Shown here piece after piece: positions 39,604 through 53,059 of a DNA stretch of 64,000 bases. The stretch comes from Stichopus chloronotus (lineage: Eukaryota; Echinodermata; Holothuroidea; Aspidochirotida; Stichopodidae): contig CM037849.1 of NCBI GenBank assembly GCA_021234535.1, positions 16,074,274 to 16,138,273 of the forward strand, written 5' to 3'. Both the position numbers and the translations under genes were made by a program. A model generated the notes under the pieces. The model worked only from the letters and a program-made list of their open reading frames with translations. It did no database searches and had not been told where the DNA came from. How positions within the stretch are numbered: the stretch's first letter is position 1; each line of letters opens with the position of its first letter.

Positions 39604-42600
39604 TCGTTTCATTTGATTTCAATTATTTGCATAGCTGGCTAGTGTTCTGCAAATAGATCTCAACCTCGTCAAGAATGCTGTTTCTATGTACTGTCGGCTC
39701 GGATTTGCCAGAAGAAAGGAAACCAACCTGGAGCTTGATGAACTCCACATGTCTTGGCAAGAAGCGCCACAGTTCAATAGCAAAAGGTGAGTTAAACTAT
39801 TTCCCTTTTAGCTGATATGAATGGCAAAGAATGATACCCCCCCCCCGACTGCATTTAAAATAGTGATAGTGATAAATACAGATAGAAATAGTGAAAGTTT
39901 TCACTAAAATGCAGAGGGTCACCAGGTTCCTCTTTTGAGAAGTGATTTAAATCATGTTACAAGACGTGCTGCTACGGCTTTTTATGTACATTTTGTATAA
40001 CCTCCATTGATGTGGTCCTTTAGTGAAAGTAATGTGGTGTATGTTGTCAAAATGGATCGCCACAGAATGTACCATCTGATCAATAAGTACATCCTTTTGC
40101 TCGACAACCCTGCTGCAAAGTTGCATAATTTTGTTGCTATAGAAGCATCAAAAGTTTTCTTTGGCTGCGTGCTGCTTGTTTGGGATACATGAATTCCTTA
40201 TCTTATTTACGTTACATTGTGTCACATAAAGTGCAACCTTATGAACAAGAAGTTATCTTACGCCAACACCTTTCCTTGCTCCATCGACAGAAATTTCTTT
40301 ATCTTGATTGACATATGAAAGTTGAATGACATAGAAAGGTCTTTCACGTTTTCCTCATTCAGTCAACCAGACAAAATGGAGCAACAGCTGATCAACTGGG
40401 ACTTTCCTGCAAGGCAAGAGATTATGGACATCCCTCTGACTTCAAACTTACCTGACGGTGTGACATCGTCAAACGGCGATGAAGCAGACTCCGTCTCCGT
40501 CCACACGAAGAGAATCGCATTCCTGTTTGACTCGACTCTCACGGCCTTCCTGATGATGGGTAACCTTTCACCTGTGAGTATGTGAATATAAGGTATGCTG
40601 GAAATTGGTCTGTCCTGTCAAGTATGCTTAGACTAGTTGTATGCTAAAGAAAGTGACCGGTGCAAATGTTCTTGATGCCTCATGGCAGGGGTTGTAAGAA
40701 TGTCAGAAATTAGCACGGATCTTGTAAATTTTTGTTAAATTTTTGAAGTCACCTATTTGGTAATGAGCAGCTTTATACCTGATGTGTTTAAATTTGAATG
40801 CCGTCACTCATATCATTAAATTTGGTAGTTTCATAAAATGCTGTAATATCTGATATTCCTATACTATATGATTTGAAAAACTATAATTGTAAAAATGGTT
40901 TTGGTGAAATTGTAACCTTTGTAATCATGTGGGTATGTGTATGAGTATGTGCGTAGGTTTGTGATGCCTTTGGTTTAAACACAATATCTCAAGTAGGGAA
41001 GCTTGCACAGATTTCATATTCGTACTTGGGTGTACCATATTGAGTACAAGTAGCCTGTTGTTTATGGTACAGGTAAAGGAAAATGGGCATCATTATGGGT
41101 CAAAGAATGAAAACTTTTTAAACACAATATCTCAAGAAAGGAAGCTTATACAGATCTCGTATTTGGTACATGAGTGTACCTTATTGAGTACAAGATTCCT
41201 GTTGCTTTTGGTGGAGGTCAAACATCATTTTTGATCAACATGGGTCAAATAGTGAAAGCCTTGTAAACAATATCTCAAGAAAGGAAGCTTGCATAGATCT
41301 GCTATTTGTTATGTGGGTGAACCATATTGAATACAGAGGCCTACTGTTTTTTTGAAGGTCAAAACTCATGTGGGGTCTACAGGGGTCAAATAGTGAAAAC
41401 CTTGTAAACACAATACCAAATGATGGGAAACTTGTAAACATGGTATCTCAAGAAAACTAGCTTGTAGAGGTCTCTTTTCCGGTGTGTAGAGGTACCTTAT
41501 GGAGAACAAATGAGCTTACTTTTGTTATGAAGGTCAAAGGCCATTTGAGGTCAACAGGGTTCGATTCAAGGCAGCCTTTTAAAACACAATTTCTCAAGAA
41601 GAGAAGCTAGCACAGATTGGCTACTTGGTGTGTACTAAAGCTCTTGGATATATCTCCGTACTCTGCAGCTGTGTACATTCAGATGAATACGTACAGTATC
41701 AGTGATCATCTTAGGCCAACAGATGTCATTGCACTTCTCAATCGGTGTAGTTACTGTGACATTGCAGTAACCAAGCATCTTACACTTACATTACTTTTAC
41801 ACTGTAGTATGTCAAATTTGTGAAAAAAAAATCCCCATAATGAAATCATCGAAATAACAATGCAATGCACACGTTATTCTTTTACTTGACTTTTCACCTT
41901 GTTTTCTTTATTTGAGAATTAAAAAATGAATGAAAAGTGGTTTTTGCATTTCCTTTCAGGGCTTAAAAAGCCATGCTGTCACAATGTTTGAAGTCGGCAA
42001 GCTTTCAGACGAGTCACTGGATAGCTTTCTTGGGGAGTTGGAGAAGGTATGTGTTGCGTCAAACCTCGTATTCAGTTGCTTTTCTGTATGTGTACTTGTG
42101 GAGGCCATCTATCACAATTTACACTCGTTTAAACATAGCATCATTAAAGTCTTCTTGTTGCAAACACCTGTAAAGGCTGTCTGCTGAATGCTTCAGTTTT
42201 TGCTTCACTGACTCAAATTTATTACATGTGACTGCTTCAGAGAAGAAAATAAAGTGAAACACATGCAACCAGAAAATCCATCCACAAACCATGCAGAGTT
42301 TTAACATATTGCACCAGATGTAGCTGTTTCTTTTTCCGCCAAAATAGCATGTCAAAAACTAAAGAAAATCAGATCTGAAGAACTAAAAAGAAAAGGACAG
42401 ATCTGGGAAATTGTAGGGTGTAGCAACATACAGTATTGTCCATATATTCTTTCACTAGAGATATGTAAGGTGTGTTCATAATTTTACATGAGAATATTTC
42501 TTCCATATTCCAGGTGCAAATTGATGATGTTGCAGAGGGAGAGGCACAGCGGTACTTTGAACATGCCATCACACTGAAAAACACCATCTCATTCTTAAGG

Positions 42601-45600
42601 TACACACTTTTTGAAAACATTGGCCGGGGATTTATATTTCAATCCTGGTTTGCATTAGCATGATATCAAGGGTCTCAATATGCAATGCCATTCCTTGCCA
42701 TCATGTAAAAGCCAATTAAGACAGCTGACTTTTGTCTGGAAAAAAGGATTGCCATTTGTAAGTAAATGCATTAAGTGATAATTCCTGGGAGCCATCATCC
42801 ATATCAAAGACTTTCAAAGACTTTCAAAGACTCCAGTGTCAAGATCCCTTTCTATGATTCATCAAGCTGGTTGTCATGGTAATTTGCCATCATTTGTGTC
42901 ACATTGAGATTCCCATCTTTTTATCTTCCACCAGGTACAACAAATTAATAAGTCCATCCTCAGAACAGTATCAAAATGGCTTAGGCCTTGACCTGTTGAG
43001 ATGCGAGAGCCTGCTGGGACTCGATCCTGCGACGTGTTCGAGAGTATTGCAGAAGAACTACGAGTAGGTTCCAGTAATCCTGCCAACTCTCTGTACATTT
43101 GGCATATTAAAAAGTTGTTACAGTATTTCCCCGTTATATTTTGCTTACACCAGCACCAACTTTGTCATATAAGGACATGTTTTTTTACGAAGCAGTGATT
43201 TCACTTTCATTTATGTTGAAAGAAGATTTCAAAAGATGAAAAGTTCAGAGCCAAATGACAAGGAGAATATCATGGCAGACATACACATGTATGGTTAGTG
43301 CTATTTGAGATAGCAGGTAAATATCTACAGACTGAACAATGTGTAGCAAGACTAAATAAAATTAAAACATGGAGAATGATGTGGTATCTCGGAAGGTACA
43401 TTCCACTTTCCATGTTCTGCTTCAGTGCTTTCTCTATGTGCCAGTTTATGATTGCTGCTGCAAGTACACCAATTTTATTGATGTTTTCAGTGGATCCTTA
43501 CAGTGAGTGTGCCGGTGGAGGGGGGTGGGAAGTTGTCAGGATGTGATTTTACGTTAGCATTATTTTACTTCAATGCAGGAAGCCTAGTGATTTGTTGGAT
43601 TCAAAATATCTTTTGTTTTTGTTACAGCAGACAGTTATTAGTTACTTAGACATCGACACCTTTCTTTAACAAAACAGTTTCTTCTTTTTGTTTTGGTGCA
43701 GATTGTTGATTTCTATGGCTCCATTGAGCAATGAGATAAGACCTGTTAGTAGCTGCATTCCCCAACACATTGGTCCGGCTGTACCGGAGGTAATCATCTT
43801 ATCAGTAACTTTCATCCCTCAACAACCAGATTTGGGGTAGAATACTGATGTGTTTCTGTTGATACTCTTCCCTGCTTTCCTTTTTTTTCCTGTAAATGCC
43901 TGCTTTGTTTTTTTCTGTAAATGCTTAAATTTGCTATTGCGCTTATTAATACTCTAGCAAACATGCAATTCACTGTTAGATATTGCTTTCAGGTTAGTTA
44001 AATGACAGTACTCTCCTTGATACTTGCAATCAATTTTTGATGATAAAAGCTAAAAGATTCTCTGTCCTAGACGAAGCAACAGAAGGTAGGAATGCTTCAA
44101 GTCAATTGTGCAGCAGAGTGTCTTGTTCCTTGAAATACTGCTCGTAGCTGCTGAACCTGTGTTTCGTTCCGGTTTCTGTAGGTGACCTCTGTGTGGTTCA
44201 AGCTGTATCTGTACCATATGGTCGGGAAAGGCCCGCCATCCCTCCTCCTGGTCAAAGGAACCAGATTACGACGCCTTCCGAAGGAATTTATGGTAAGTTG
44301 AAAAAAACGGCGAATTTGTTAGTGGCCTGAATCTGTTGATGCATTCCCCTCCCTTTAATTCCATCTCCCTGGAGGTGGCTTCACTGGTGCAACATTTTTT
44401 TTTTTATCAAACATGCTTAAATTATGACACTGAAAAGATGTTTGCCCCATGGAGCTATTATAAAAATGTAGAACAATCAGAGCCTAGTCCCTATGTAGCA
44501 TCATGGTTGCCAACATGCCTTCCCTAATGAGGTGTGAGCTTGCGGTATTGTTTGTGAACAATGACAAGGTGCCATCAGTGCTAGGCGGTCAGCTATTCAA
44601 CTTTTCCTGACCTTTCAGGATTGTGTGTGCTCGAGTGTGAGTAATATGCATGATGGATACGGACCACCACCCTCACTGCTCCTGGGACCCTGTGATGATG
44701 ATCGCTGATTGGCAGAGATGGATGTTCGTGGTTTGTTATGGATGACCTTGAAAATGTAAATAAATGAGAAGTGTTCAAAAAGAAAGCGAAAAAGTATGCA
44801 CCAGTATGCGGCTTTCACCTTTGATAGGCTGAGGTGAAAACATTACGCTAACTGCTTGTGACCATCCTAATTTGAGAAAACCTGTGGAAAATTGCTTTGA
44901 GAAAAAATGAATGTGTCACTTCTCAAAAAGTGTGTCCTGAAAAATGTCCTGTTACTCTCCAACCAATGTTCTGATTTTTACTAGAGTTTTTGCTTTTGAA
45001 AGCTATGTAAATTGTGGTGAATGGCACATAAGTACCATATTATCTGTAAAAAACAACTGTGCAGCTGCCCTTATAGTGCTACATATATATTCATCAGCTA
45101 CTGTAGTCTTGCTTTTCAGTCATTTCAATGAATGACTGCACTCTCTCTCCCATCGACATCGTCATCCGTGATCATACTTCAGAAGGAATCAGGAGATCAG
45201 GATAAGTGGAGGGAAAGTACAGGGATTAGTAAAAAGAAGGGAGGGGTGTAAATGAGGCTGTGACCACTCACGCTAGAATCTCATCAATCTCACTTATCCC
45301 TCTGCCTGTTCTTCATCTGTAATAGTTCCATGGTTGTCCAAAATACTCAGAGCTTTCTCAAACTTCTACACAATTTGTTGTCGTTCGTGTGAACGTCTAA
45401 TGGATGCCTTTTCTTGATCAGTTGAAATTGCGTCGCAAGTTCCAATCGTCAGCTCTCTTGTTTCATGACCATGATCAATGACAGGTATTATGTTCAGTAT
45501 ATAACATCTGCTCACCCAGACATTTGTTATCAGTGCTCTGTGCCTTTGTTCTTGGCACTTATCTTGGCCAGCTTTCTTTTCTTAATACCAGTCTATTATT

Positions 45601-48600
45601 TGTGAGTGTTTCTTAAGTTTCTTAAACTTTTTGTGATGTCATTTACATTTGGTTTCATTTTCTTCTCTTTTTTTTTTTTTTATCAAGGGCGTACTATAGA
45701 TATCAATACTGTCCTTTCTCTCTCTCAACCATCTTCTCACTGCATTGATTGATACGCCTATCTGCAATGTTCCTTTTCAACCTCTTTGCTGTCTTGTATT
45801 CATGAATGTTTTCAGTATTTTCTACCCATAAGTTGTGTTGCCCTTGTTTTGAGAAATGATGGCAGTGTTGTTTACAGTTTAGTCTTATTACAACCTAGAG
45901 TCAAACTATGTTTGCCCAATGTTAATGTCCTGAGGTATGCATGGCTTATTGCATGTTCCTCTGAGAAGCATTTGCACCTTTTAGGGGAAATAAAATTACT
46001 TCTGATGCAGTAATGCACATTGACATTACAATATGTATCTTGCATATGTGCATGACAACGAAGTTATCCTTACTTGGATATACTCTGAATTCCGTCACAC
46101 GCACAATTACCTCCCCGGTGAAAGTTTGGATCAGAGTAACAGTTTCAGAACGTGGTTCTGCCATCGTTGGTCAGGGGTTACTCAGGTTACTAGGACGCTT
46201 GATGCAAACCCTAGTAAACATGAATGTTTCGTTTGTTACTTTGTTTACCAAATGTGACAAGATCATGTAATTGAAATGAAATGGGAGTTAATACTCAGCG
46301 GTTCAGGTAACCCAATTAGTTCTTAGACTGCACACACATCTTCCTGCAGTGGAAAGCCTCACATTTCAAGCACAGAACAAGTAAATGGTCCTTACCTCAA
46401 AACCAGTGGTGGTCACAAACAGTAAGCAGAGGGCCTCCACAGCAAAGATTCTGTGTCATCAAAACCTTGTAGGTTGCGACAGCAGTTACATGAACAAAAC
46501 CAAGTGGCAGTACTTTACCGCAGTATGTTTACTGTCTTCAGACGAATTTACACTTCATATGCATTTCAGTTTGGATTTGAAATCTTATTTTTCTCATCGT
46601 TTTTTTTTTTTTTTTCCAGCGAGGTTTTTGCTGACAGCAAGTGTACTTGTACAACATTCAGCTGTTATGAGTTACAAAGCCAAACTTGATAAATATGATC
46701 AGAATAAGTTTGTTGGTTGTTCAGCTTATTAAATCCCCACTCTACGTTTGTCAGTGAATTTGAATGGCAAAAAGAGGTGTCCCATGTCCCTCAAACAAAA
46801 ACAAAGTAAGTAGAATTACTTGGGCAAAACAACTAGATAAACATGGGGGAAAAGCAATTAAAGAAAAAGAGTCATGATGGTAAATATAATGGCTCTACTG
46901 ATTATGAGGATTGCATTGCCATTTTATTTGGCAAATGAAATATGATAGTCATATCTGGAGAGAAATTTCTCTGGTAAGACTCTAAGAAGGCACATTGGAG
47001 TAGGCTTATTAAAAACGTCCAAGCTGTCCTCAAGTACTGATACCTAGCTTTTGTTCTGCCTTCACTTTTGGTGTTTATGTTTCTCCTACGTATTACAAAT
47101 TCACCTTCTTGCTTTTAATCAATTAGTTGTGTGATCGATTGAATCAGAGCTTTTCATTGTCTATTTCCTTGCAGGAATATGACAGGTTATTGATCACAAC
47201 TTGGGGTCATGACCCTGGAATTGTGGCCACGTCAAATGCTCTGCTTACGATAAATGATGCCCTCTCGCATTCAGCAGTACTTATACAGGTTGGCACTTAC
47301 TTTGTGTACTTACTTAAATTGAAATACGGCTTTTGTTACATAAAAGAAAATCATATCGTAAAAATCAGTATTTTTGGCACAGAATGATAGATTATCCAAA
47401 ATCAGAAAGAACAATGGTCTTCTTTTCAAGAAGTAACTTTCTCTCAGATAGAAAAGTACTGCTGTTATTTGCTTCTGGAATAAGTTGTTCACCCAAACTT
47501 TCAAAAGTTGCAATGATGTATCTGCCATAACTCACCTTATGTTGAGAAAATGAAACCTTTCGCGGATGTGTATCAATTAGCCTGAATGGTTTAGCAATGA
47601 GTAAAAGTATTTTCTTTGTATGCCATGTTGGTGCATGGTTAACACCCTTTTTTCCTTTAACCCACAATCTTGTTTCTAACAAAATCAGTAAATTCCTGAC
47701 TTTGCAATAAGAGTCTGCTTAATTCATTCCATATGCAAGCTTTTACAACCTTGACTTCCTTTTCAACCAGGAAGGTTTTAGCTGTTTTCAGACACCAATT
47801 TCCCTCACCCCCTTATAAGTAAGTAAATAAGTAAATAATTTTCAAAAAAATTCTTTCTATGAAAATTTACTTCCAAATAAAAAATTCATAGCTTAGTGAA
47901 AGGCACACAGTTTAAATTGAAGAAGTGAAGAATAAAATACTTTCCTCTGCAAATATTGAAAGAAACAATAATTACTAGAAATGTCAACTATACTTCAACT
48001 CCTTCTGTTAGCTTGAAAGACTTTTCTTCATCACTGTGCTTTTCTCTGTGATGTTTTCTCTGGACCACACTGAGGCAGGCTCATGTTTCTGTATTGCTTT
48101 CTTCATTTTTCTTTCTCCCATAATTTTCTCAAGACACATGGTTGGCTCACAGATGGAGAAGTTGTGAGCATCCCCTTTCCACTAAAACAGGAAGAACTGA
48201 AAGGTACAGTTTTAAAGGAGGATGGGTAGTTGTGAAATACATCTTATGAGTTATTGAGTTATGTATTATATATTACATTTCTTTCTGCAATTTCTTTTTC
48301 CAAATCAGGTGAAGGCATATATGTATTTCACCGATTTGTGTTAAAAACAAATGATCTGCGAATGACATATTTTGCCAGAAAGTGTGCCAACAGACCCCCT
48401 TGGTGTTCAAGTTTCTTTGTCATCAAGATCGATCAAATCTACGTTTTGCAAATTAGGAATTTGTGTGCAACATGTTGCCATGGTGGTACATGTGGCATCT
48501 TGACACTCTCTCATAATAAAGATGATGATGATGATAATGATAATTGCAAAATGTCTTTAGTACAGCAGCATTCACTACATCTTGCACTGCATTGCCTCAT

Positions 48601-49688
48601 GTCAGATGGCAAGGGCCAAAGTGTGAAATCAGTTGAAGTCATTTTTTTCACTCATTTGACTAGTGATGTATGTGAAAGTGATTCTCTTCCTTTATTGGTG
48701 ATGAGTCAGAATTGTGAAAGGTATGGGTGAGGACTCACCAGAAAACTGGAGTGTCCGAAATATCTGCCATTACTAGTCAGTGACATCAGTGTCTTTCTCC
48801 ACCTCTTGTAGAGCCATTCTCTCGGAAACAAATGCAGTGCCACCCCGTCATCTCCGAGGTGGCCTCCCTGGTGGACCTTCAGCATTACTGTGGTGTTATC
48901 TCGCTGATAAGGACAGGCTACACAGTGGCACATCACCGGGGCCCATCAGGGCCCAGACTGCCATTAGAAAACGATGCAAACGAAAGAGAGGACAGCTCTG
49001 CTGCTGCCTCTCCTCTGGAGACTCACGATAAGCTCGATCGAGAAGCTCTAGGTTTAGATCTTTCGGAACAAGAAATGAACAATTTGGAGTCAGAGTGGAC
49101 GTTGCTTGATCTCAGCTTTGGAATTCCTCTCTTTAATGATGCCTTGAATAAGGACGTCTGTCAGAGGATGGCTTTCCATGGACTCTGTCACAAAGAAAAC
49201 TTGGAAGAATTATTGCACTCCAGTCGAAGATTGACGCTGGAACTCCTAAAGTTTATCTCAGAGTATCAGGTAAATGATAAAGTTTATCTCAGAGTATCAG
49301 GTAAATGATAAAGTTTATCTCAGAGTATCAGGTAAATGATAAAGTTTCTTAGTTTATTTAATATCATTCATCGTGTATATGAATAGTGAATTGACTTTGC
49401 CTCAGTACCTTAAATATAGCAATTTTGCAATGGAAATCATGTTTTGAATAAAATGTAGATATTTCCACAGCTGCCTCATTGCTTCAGTGACTGATGTGTC
49501 CTCTCTTTATCTTTTTCCTTGATTGTGCCTAGGATTTGCCGGTCGCTCCTGAAAGTGATCAAACTGTTGGACCTGGCAGTAATCAGCTCAATGTCAAGCC
49601 ATCCTTGCCCTTTCCTACCAGAAATCTAATCTTCATCGACAGTACACTTCAGGAATGGACACCAATGGGACCGGTGTCATCTGGGTGA
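25313..49688 (+). CDS. FAM91A1: FAM91A1 orthologue (19 coding exons)
   Basis: Exons: 25313-25384, 31922-32006, 32779-32988, 33722-33789, 35946-36062, 36407-36497, 37476-37538, 38152-38258, 39635-39786, 40363-40573, 41960-42046, 42514-42599, 42935-43063, 43702-43789, 44182-44292, 47175-47288, 48134-48203, 48812-49269 and 49533-49688. They join in frame to 824 codons plus TGA (human protein: 838). Landmarks in order: [19 protein letters not shown] at the N-terminus, [97 protein letters not shown], and a C-terminal [13 protein letters not shown]. All junctions are GT-AG. Exon 18 holds the least conserved, acidic/Ser-rich stretch. In vertebrates FAM91A1 acts at the trans-Golgi: it binds TBC1D23 (golgin-97/-245 vesicle capture) and belongs to the WDR11 complex. 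No catalytic motif is expected. Introns carry only repeats and retroelements. Confidence 0.96.
25925..26012 (-). repeat. GC-rich dispersed repeat, copy 2
   Basis: On the minus strand it reads CTAAAACC, GGAGCTTCCGGGG, CTTCGCCCCCTGGACCC, CCCCACCCG, GGCTTCGAGGTTCCGC. This matches copy 1 at 4574-4665 word for word with small differences. It lies in FAM91A1 intron 1. Confidence 0.65.
27560..31165 (-). mobile_element. Non-LTR retrotransposon (CR1/Jockey-type LINE), antisense in FAM91A1 intron 1
   Basis: Read on the minus strand, an apurinic-type endonuclease region is followed by a reverse transcriptase and a C-terminal tail ending at about 27962. A 3' UTR then runs to roughly 27560, where short GAAAC-like repeats occur. 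The 5' end is uncertain; a small open frame with cysteines at 30974-31162 may be leader or ORF1 remnant. The element lies opposite to the host gene inside a 6.5-kb intron. Confidence 0.88.
27962..30900 (-). pseudogene. Broken LINE ORF2 (endonuclease + reverse transcriptase)
   Basis: Endonuclease landmarks: [10 protein letters not shown] near 30790, [10 protein letters not shown] near 30400 and [16 protein letters not shown] near 30300. RT landmarks: [91 protein letters not shown], and a C-terminal [13 protein letters not shown]. The tail ends with a [20 protein letters not shown] segment. Several frameshifts break it. One is at a 23-base homopolymer (C on +, G in the coding sense, 28966-28988) that replaces a few codons after HYGFRG and shifts frame. 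It is non-functional as written. Confidence 0.88.
32094..32420. mobile_element. Small inverted-repeat transposon (MITE-like) in FAM91A1 intron 2
   Basis: Starts CTGCCAGGATTTT and ends AAATCCTGGCAG, giving 12-bp perfect terminal inverted repeats. Internal G runs near the left end face C runs near the right end. GTTT flanks both sides (32090-32093 and 32421-32424) and may be the target duplication. No coding capacity. The right half contains a 20-base-plus poly(C) run. Confidence 0.65.
34265..34294 (+). CDS. FAM91A1: Candidate 30-nt cassette microexon of FAM91A1
   Basis: Lies between exons 4 and 5, which join in phase 0. It is preceded by TTGTTTCTGTTTAG and followed by GTGAGG, is exactly ten codons long ([10 protein letters not shown]) and has no stop. 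Including it would insert ten Ser-rich residues after QCRSSK and before KFFRRK. Expression is not shown by sequence alone. Confidence 0.5.
38513..38936. repeat. 23-bp minisatellite in FAM91A1 intron 8
   Basis: Repeats of GGATGCTGGAATGGGCTGAG plus GTA. The core is nearly uniform between about 38600 and 38900, with diverged copies at both ends. Confidence 0.92.
39563..39603. repeat. (TTGA)n microsatellite
   Basis: Uninterrupted TTGA repeats about 30 bp before FAM91A1 exon 9. Confidence 0.92.
40977..41635. repeat. Degenerate tandem repeat, about 145-bp unit, five copies
   Basis: Each copy begins with AAACACAATATCTCAAGAAA-like sequence and GGAAGCTTG, then a TACCTTATTGAGTACA word and AGGTCAAA...GGGTCAAATAGTG. 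Starts fall at about 40977, 41119, 41263, 41434 and 41582. Lies in FAM91A1 intron 10. A related, more diverged block lies at 53060-53660. Confidence 0.8.
49248..49340 (+). repeat. Triplicated 31-bp unit spanning the exon 18 splice donor of FAM91A1
   Basis: Three identical 31-bp units (49248-49278, 49279-49309, 49310-49340), each containing CAGGTAAAT, followed by a partial fourth copy. The first unit holds the last coding bases of exon 18 and the donor at 49270; copies of the donor lie at 49301 and 49332. Only the first keeps frame with exon 19. Confidence 0.93.
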
Positions 49689-49869
49689 TCACGACCGTGT
49701 CCAAAAATACCGGTTACCATTTACTCTGATGTACTCAGGATGAGCCCCTCCTGGAGTGGGAGGTGTACCAGATTCCAGTGGAGGAGGGAAAGTCGTGCTG
49801 TACCATGATTAACTTCTGCTTGGATAACCTCTCACATAATGTTGTTGTCTTCCGTGATCCACACTGAGT

Positions 49870-50345
49870 TTCTACATGATAGCTACATGGTAATTAGTCT
49901 CCACCACAAGATGGCTATTTCTACCTGGTGTTACCACGTTCTACCTGGTAGTTACAATTTCTTACTATTACTGTCACTTTATAGATGGTAATGATGGTGT
50001 TGATCTGATATTACCACTATCTGGCATTTGTAGTTTCTCTCTGGCAATGATATTGTCTACCTGGCATTGACTGTCACTACCTCGTGTCCACAAGTTCCAT
50101 TTGCTATTGAAATTTTTTACCAGTTTCTACCTGGTAGTGACCACTTGACACCTGTTATTGGCAGTTTCCGGATCTGAAGTATGGTTTTTACCTGGTGGTG
50201 ACAGTTTCTGCATGGTAACGATAGTTTCTACGCGGCTTTGACACATATCACCTAATACTGACAATTTGTACATCGTGAAAATGGCTTCATCTAGTTGACG
50301 TGAGTAGTTTCCACCTGGTATTGGTGGTATCCATCTGGTATCCTC
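49870..50345. repeat. Degenerate short tandem repeat in FAM91A1 3' region
   Basis: Recurring GTTTCTACCTGGTAGTGACA-like words, many times with substitutions, starting about 180 bp after the stop codon. If the 3' UTR extends this far, the repeat is transcribed. Confidence 0.7.
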
Positions 50346-53059
50346 AAGGAGGGTGGCCTTGTTAATAATTATAAGATGTCAAGGCAAGGGGTCCGTACAC
50401 TTGCAGAGAGTTGCTTCTATCTTCACCTGACTATTTACAGCCTCTCATTTCCTGGGCTAGCATTTTTCTTTCATATCATTGTTTTGTTTTCTGTTATTAT
50501 TTGTGAGGGCACATGTTGTCTGGTCTCTGGGAAAAGAATTTTCATCTTTCTGCAGTTTCCTCATGACTTCCAGTCTTTATATAATCACCCCATGTGGAAT
50601 AGGCTGGAAAATTGTATGTGCTGATATAGACTTTGGTCTTTTGAAAGGAGGATAGAGGTAAGTAATGGTATGTCTATGCCACTGTAGCGGATGATGTTGC
50701 TTTAATGCCTGGTATCTTTGGTCATGTTCTGTGATATCACTGCTTGCCACTGAAATAAGTGAAATAAGGTAAGCAGAAGAAGAGTATGCCAAGTTTGGGT
50801 AGGAAGAAAGTCCTGGTACTTACAAATTTCTGTCAGGAACATAATGAAAATGAACAAAGCATGTCCTATGCCAGTAAAATGGTGCAAGACCTTTCTTCCC
50901 TTTACATTAGAGACAAGTGTGGTCAGATGGGCATTTCTTCAGTCACACTGACAGAGTTGTATGAAGAAAAAAAAAAAAAAAACGGAATCCTGGCACCTCA
51001 ACAATACTATGCAAACAGACGATGTATTTCCTTAGCAAAAAATCTCATAAAAACTCTTGAAACATTTCCTACTTAAATCATATACATCGAGTGTGCCGCC
51101 ACATAATGATGTATCAAATGTAAACAAATTGTAGAACAAAACGCAAAGATGTGTGCAAGCAGGGGCTCATTGAAAATCATTTGTGTTGCACTGGTACACA
51201 TCTGCCGCGACCAGCGATAATTTTGTGGGAACGAGGAGAGTGAAACCCCAAACAGTATACTGAGTCAATACCTTTAATGGGGCTCATTGACTGGCTGTAG
51301 CTTACTTCATGATGAGTTTGAAGGAAACCGTAGGATGCCAATACTCCCAATTACCCTCAGTAGCTATGTATAGATTCCTACAATTTCTGAAAGTACAAGA
51401 AATTGTAGTTTTTATGAGCAGAGGTATTTTAAGAAAAATAGGGCGTTTAGAATAACCCACATGACTTACAAGGGAAATAGCTTTAATCATTATTAAACCA
51501 TTCAGTCTCATCAGTAACCATCTGCAAAAACGTCATCTCCTCAGAACCGTAAGGCATGGGACGAGTAATGGAAGCTGCATCATTTGAATTTTGAAAAGTT
51601 TGGGTGAACAATCACTGTCTTTTTTTTTCCTCCATGAGAAACTTATTTCTCGAAAAGAAGGCTACTGTTCTTCCTCATTTTGAATAATCTATCATTCCAT
51701 GTCCACAAACAATGGTTTTAAGTATGGGTGTTTTCTCTAAAACAAACATCTTATTTTCCTTCAATACCTGACTACTTGTAAAACGTGTCAGGTCACAGAT
51801 TTGCAATAACTGATTTTTATAGCTAACAGCACTATGATTGGTCACTTCATAGTCTCTCAGTTTGACAATTAACCATCAAAATATGAGTAAACACTCAAAA
51901 GGTATCATACAATTTCATGAATGTTGTGAAGCAATTCAGTGAGCCTCTTGGACAGTTTAAGTGACTTTACGTGATTAAGTTTGTTACATTTTTTTGTTAT
52001 ATTGTGACATGAACGGGGATGACCAAAAAATAGGAAGCTTCTTAAATACTGTTTACAAGAGTCCACGCTTGTAGGATATCTGACCAAAAAAGTTATATTT
52101 GTTTTGGAGCTACTATTATCATCTTCGAAGACTCAGATGAAACTCTTTTGTTACTAAGTGCTTCATGGAATGTTGCACATGCCACATTAATTTTCAAGTA
52201 GGTGTTCAGCTCAGAAGTTGAATCACTACGGCTGATTCAATTCGATGATTAAGTACAGTGAGTAGTATGTACAGATGAGTATGTGCCACTAGTACACAAA
52301 ACATAGATTTATTTATCATAAGGTCAGTGTATAATTAGTACACCTTATGTACGGTTTCTTTTTGATGGGGTGATTTTTTTCTTCAGAAATTCTATTTAAA
52401 TGCTCGGAATTGTCCTAAAGAAAAGTTCACTCGGTGTTTTATGTATCTCAGCAGAAATGTTCTTTTACTGTAGTTTTTTGCGTGTGCTGGTGCCAGCAGG
52501 ATATTGTGCTGTATATTTAAATTTGTTTCTTTGTTCTTTTTTTTTCTCATGCATTCTTGCAGAAGTTTGGGAGGAAAGTGGCATACGTGTTATCCATTTC
52601 CAAAGCTAACAGCAAATGAAAAGTTTTCAAAGAATTAAATGAAAGCTAGTTTGAAAGAAACAACAGTAAGTGATGCTTGGATGGAATAAACTTTGATTAG
52701 AAGTCAGTGATTAGAAAACATCTCTGTACAAATTAAAATTATATGTGCAATATTAACAATATAGACTAGAATGAACCGTTGCTTTTTTTCCTGGAGCATT
52801 TTTTAGTTCTTACAAAAAATCAGTAAACTTTCCAGTAATTTTTGCTTATTTCAACATGGACTTCTGGCAATTTAGATATTTCAATCACCGGCTTAGTAGC
52901 TATTCCAGCATACGTCAAAATGGCTCTTTGGTACACCTACTTGATTGCACTCAGCATGGGAAACCCTTCCCCCATCACCTTTCTCTGTGTTTTATTCTTT
53001 GTCGAATGCAGGCAAGCAGTCTTTGCGATGGCGATCGCGTGGGAGGGGATGTGAAGCCT

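Noticed and set aside
48254..48730. 158-codon frame in FAM91A1 intron 17
   Set aside because: No conserved domain, and the exon 17 to 18 junction is satisfied without it.
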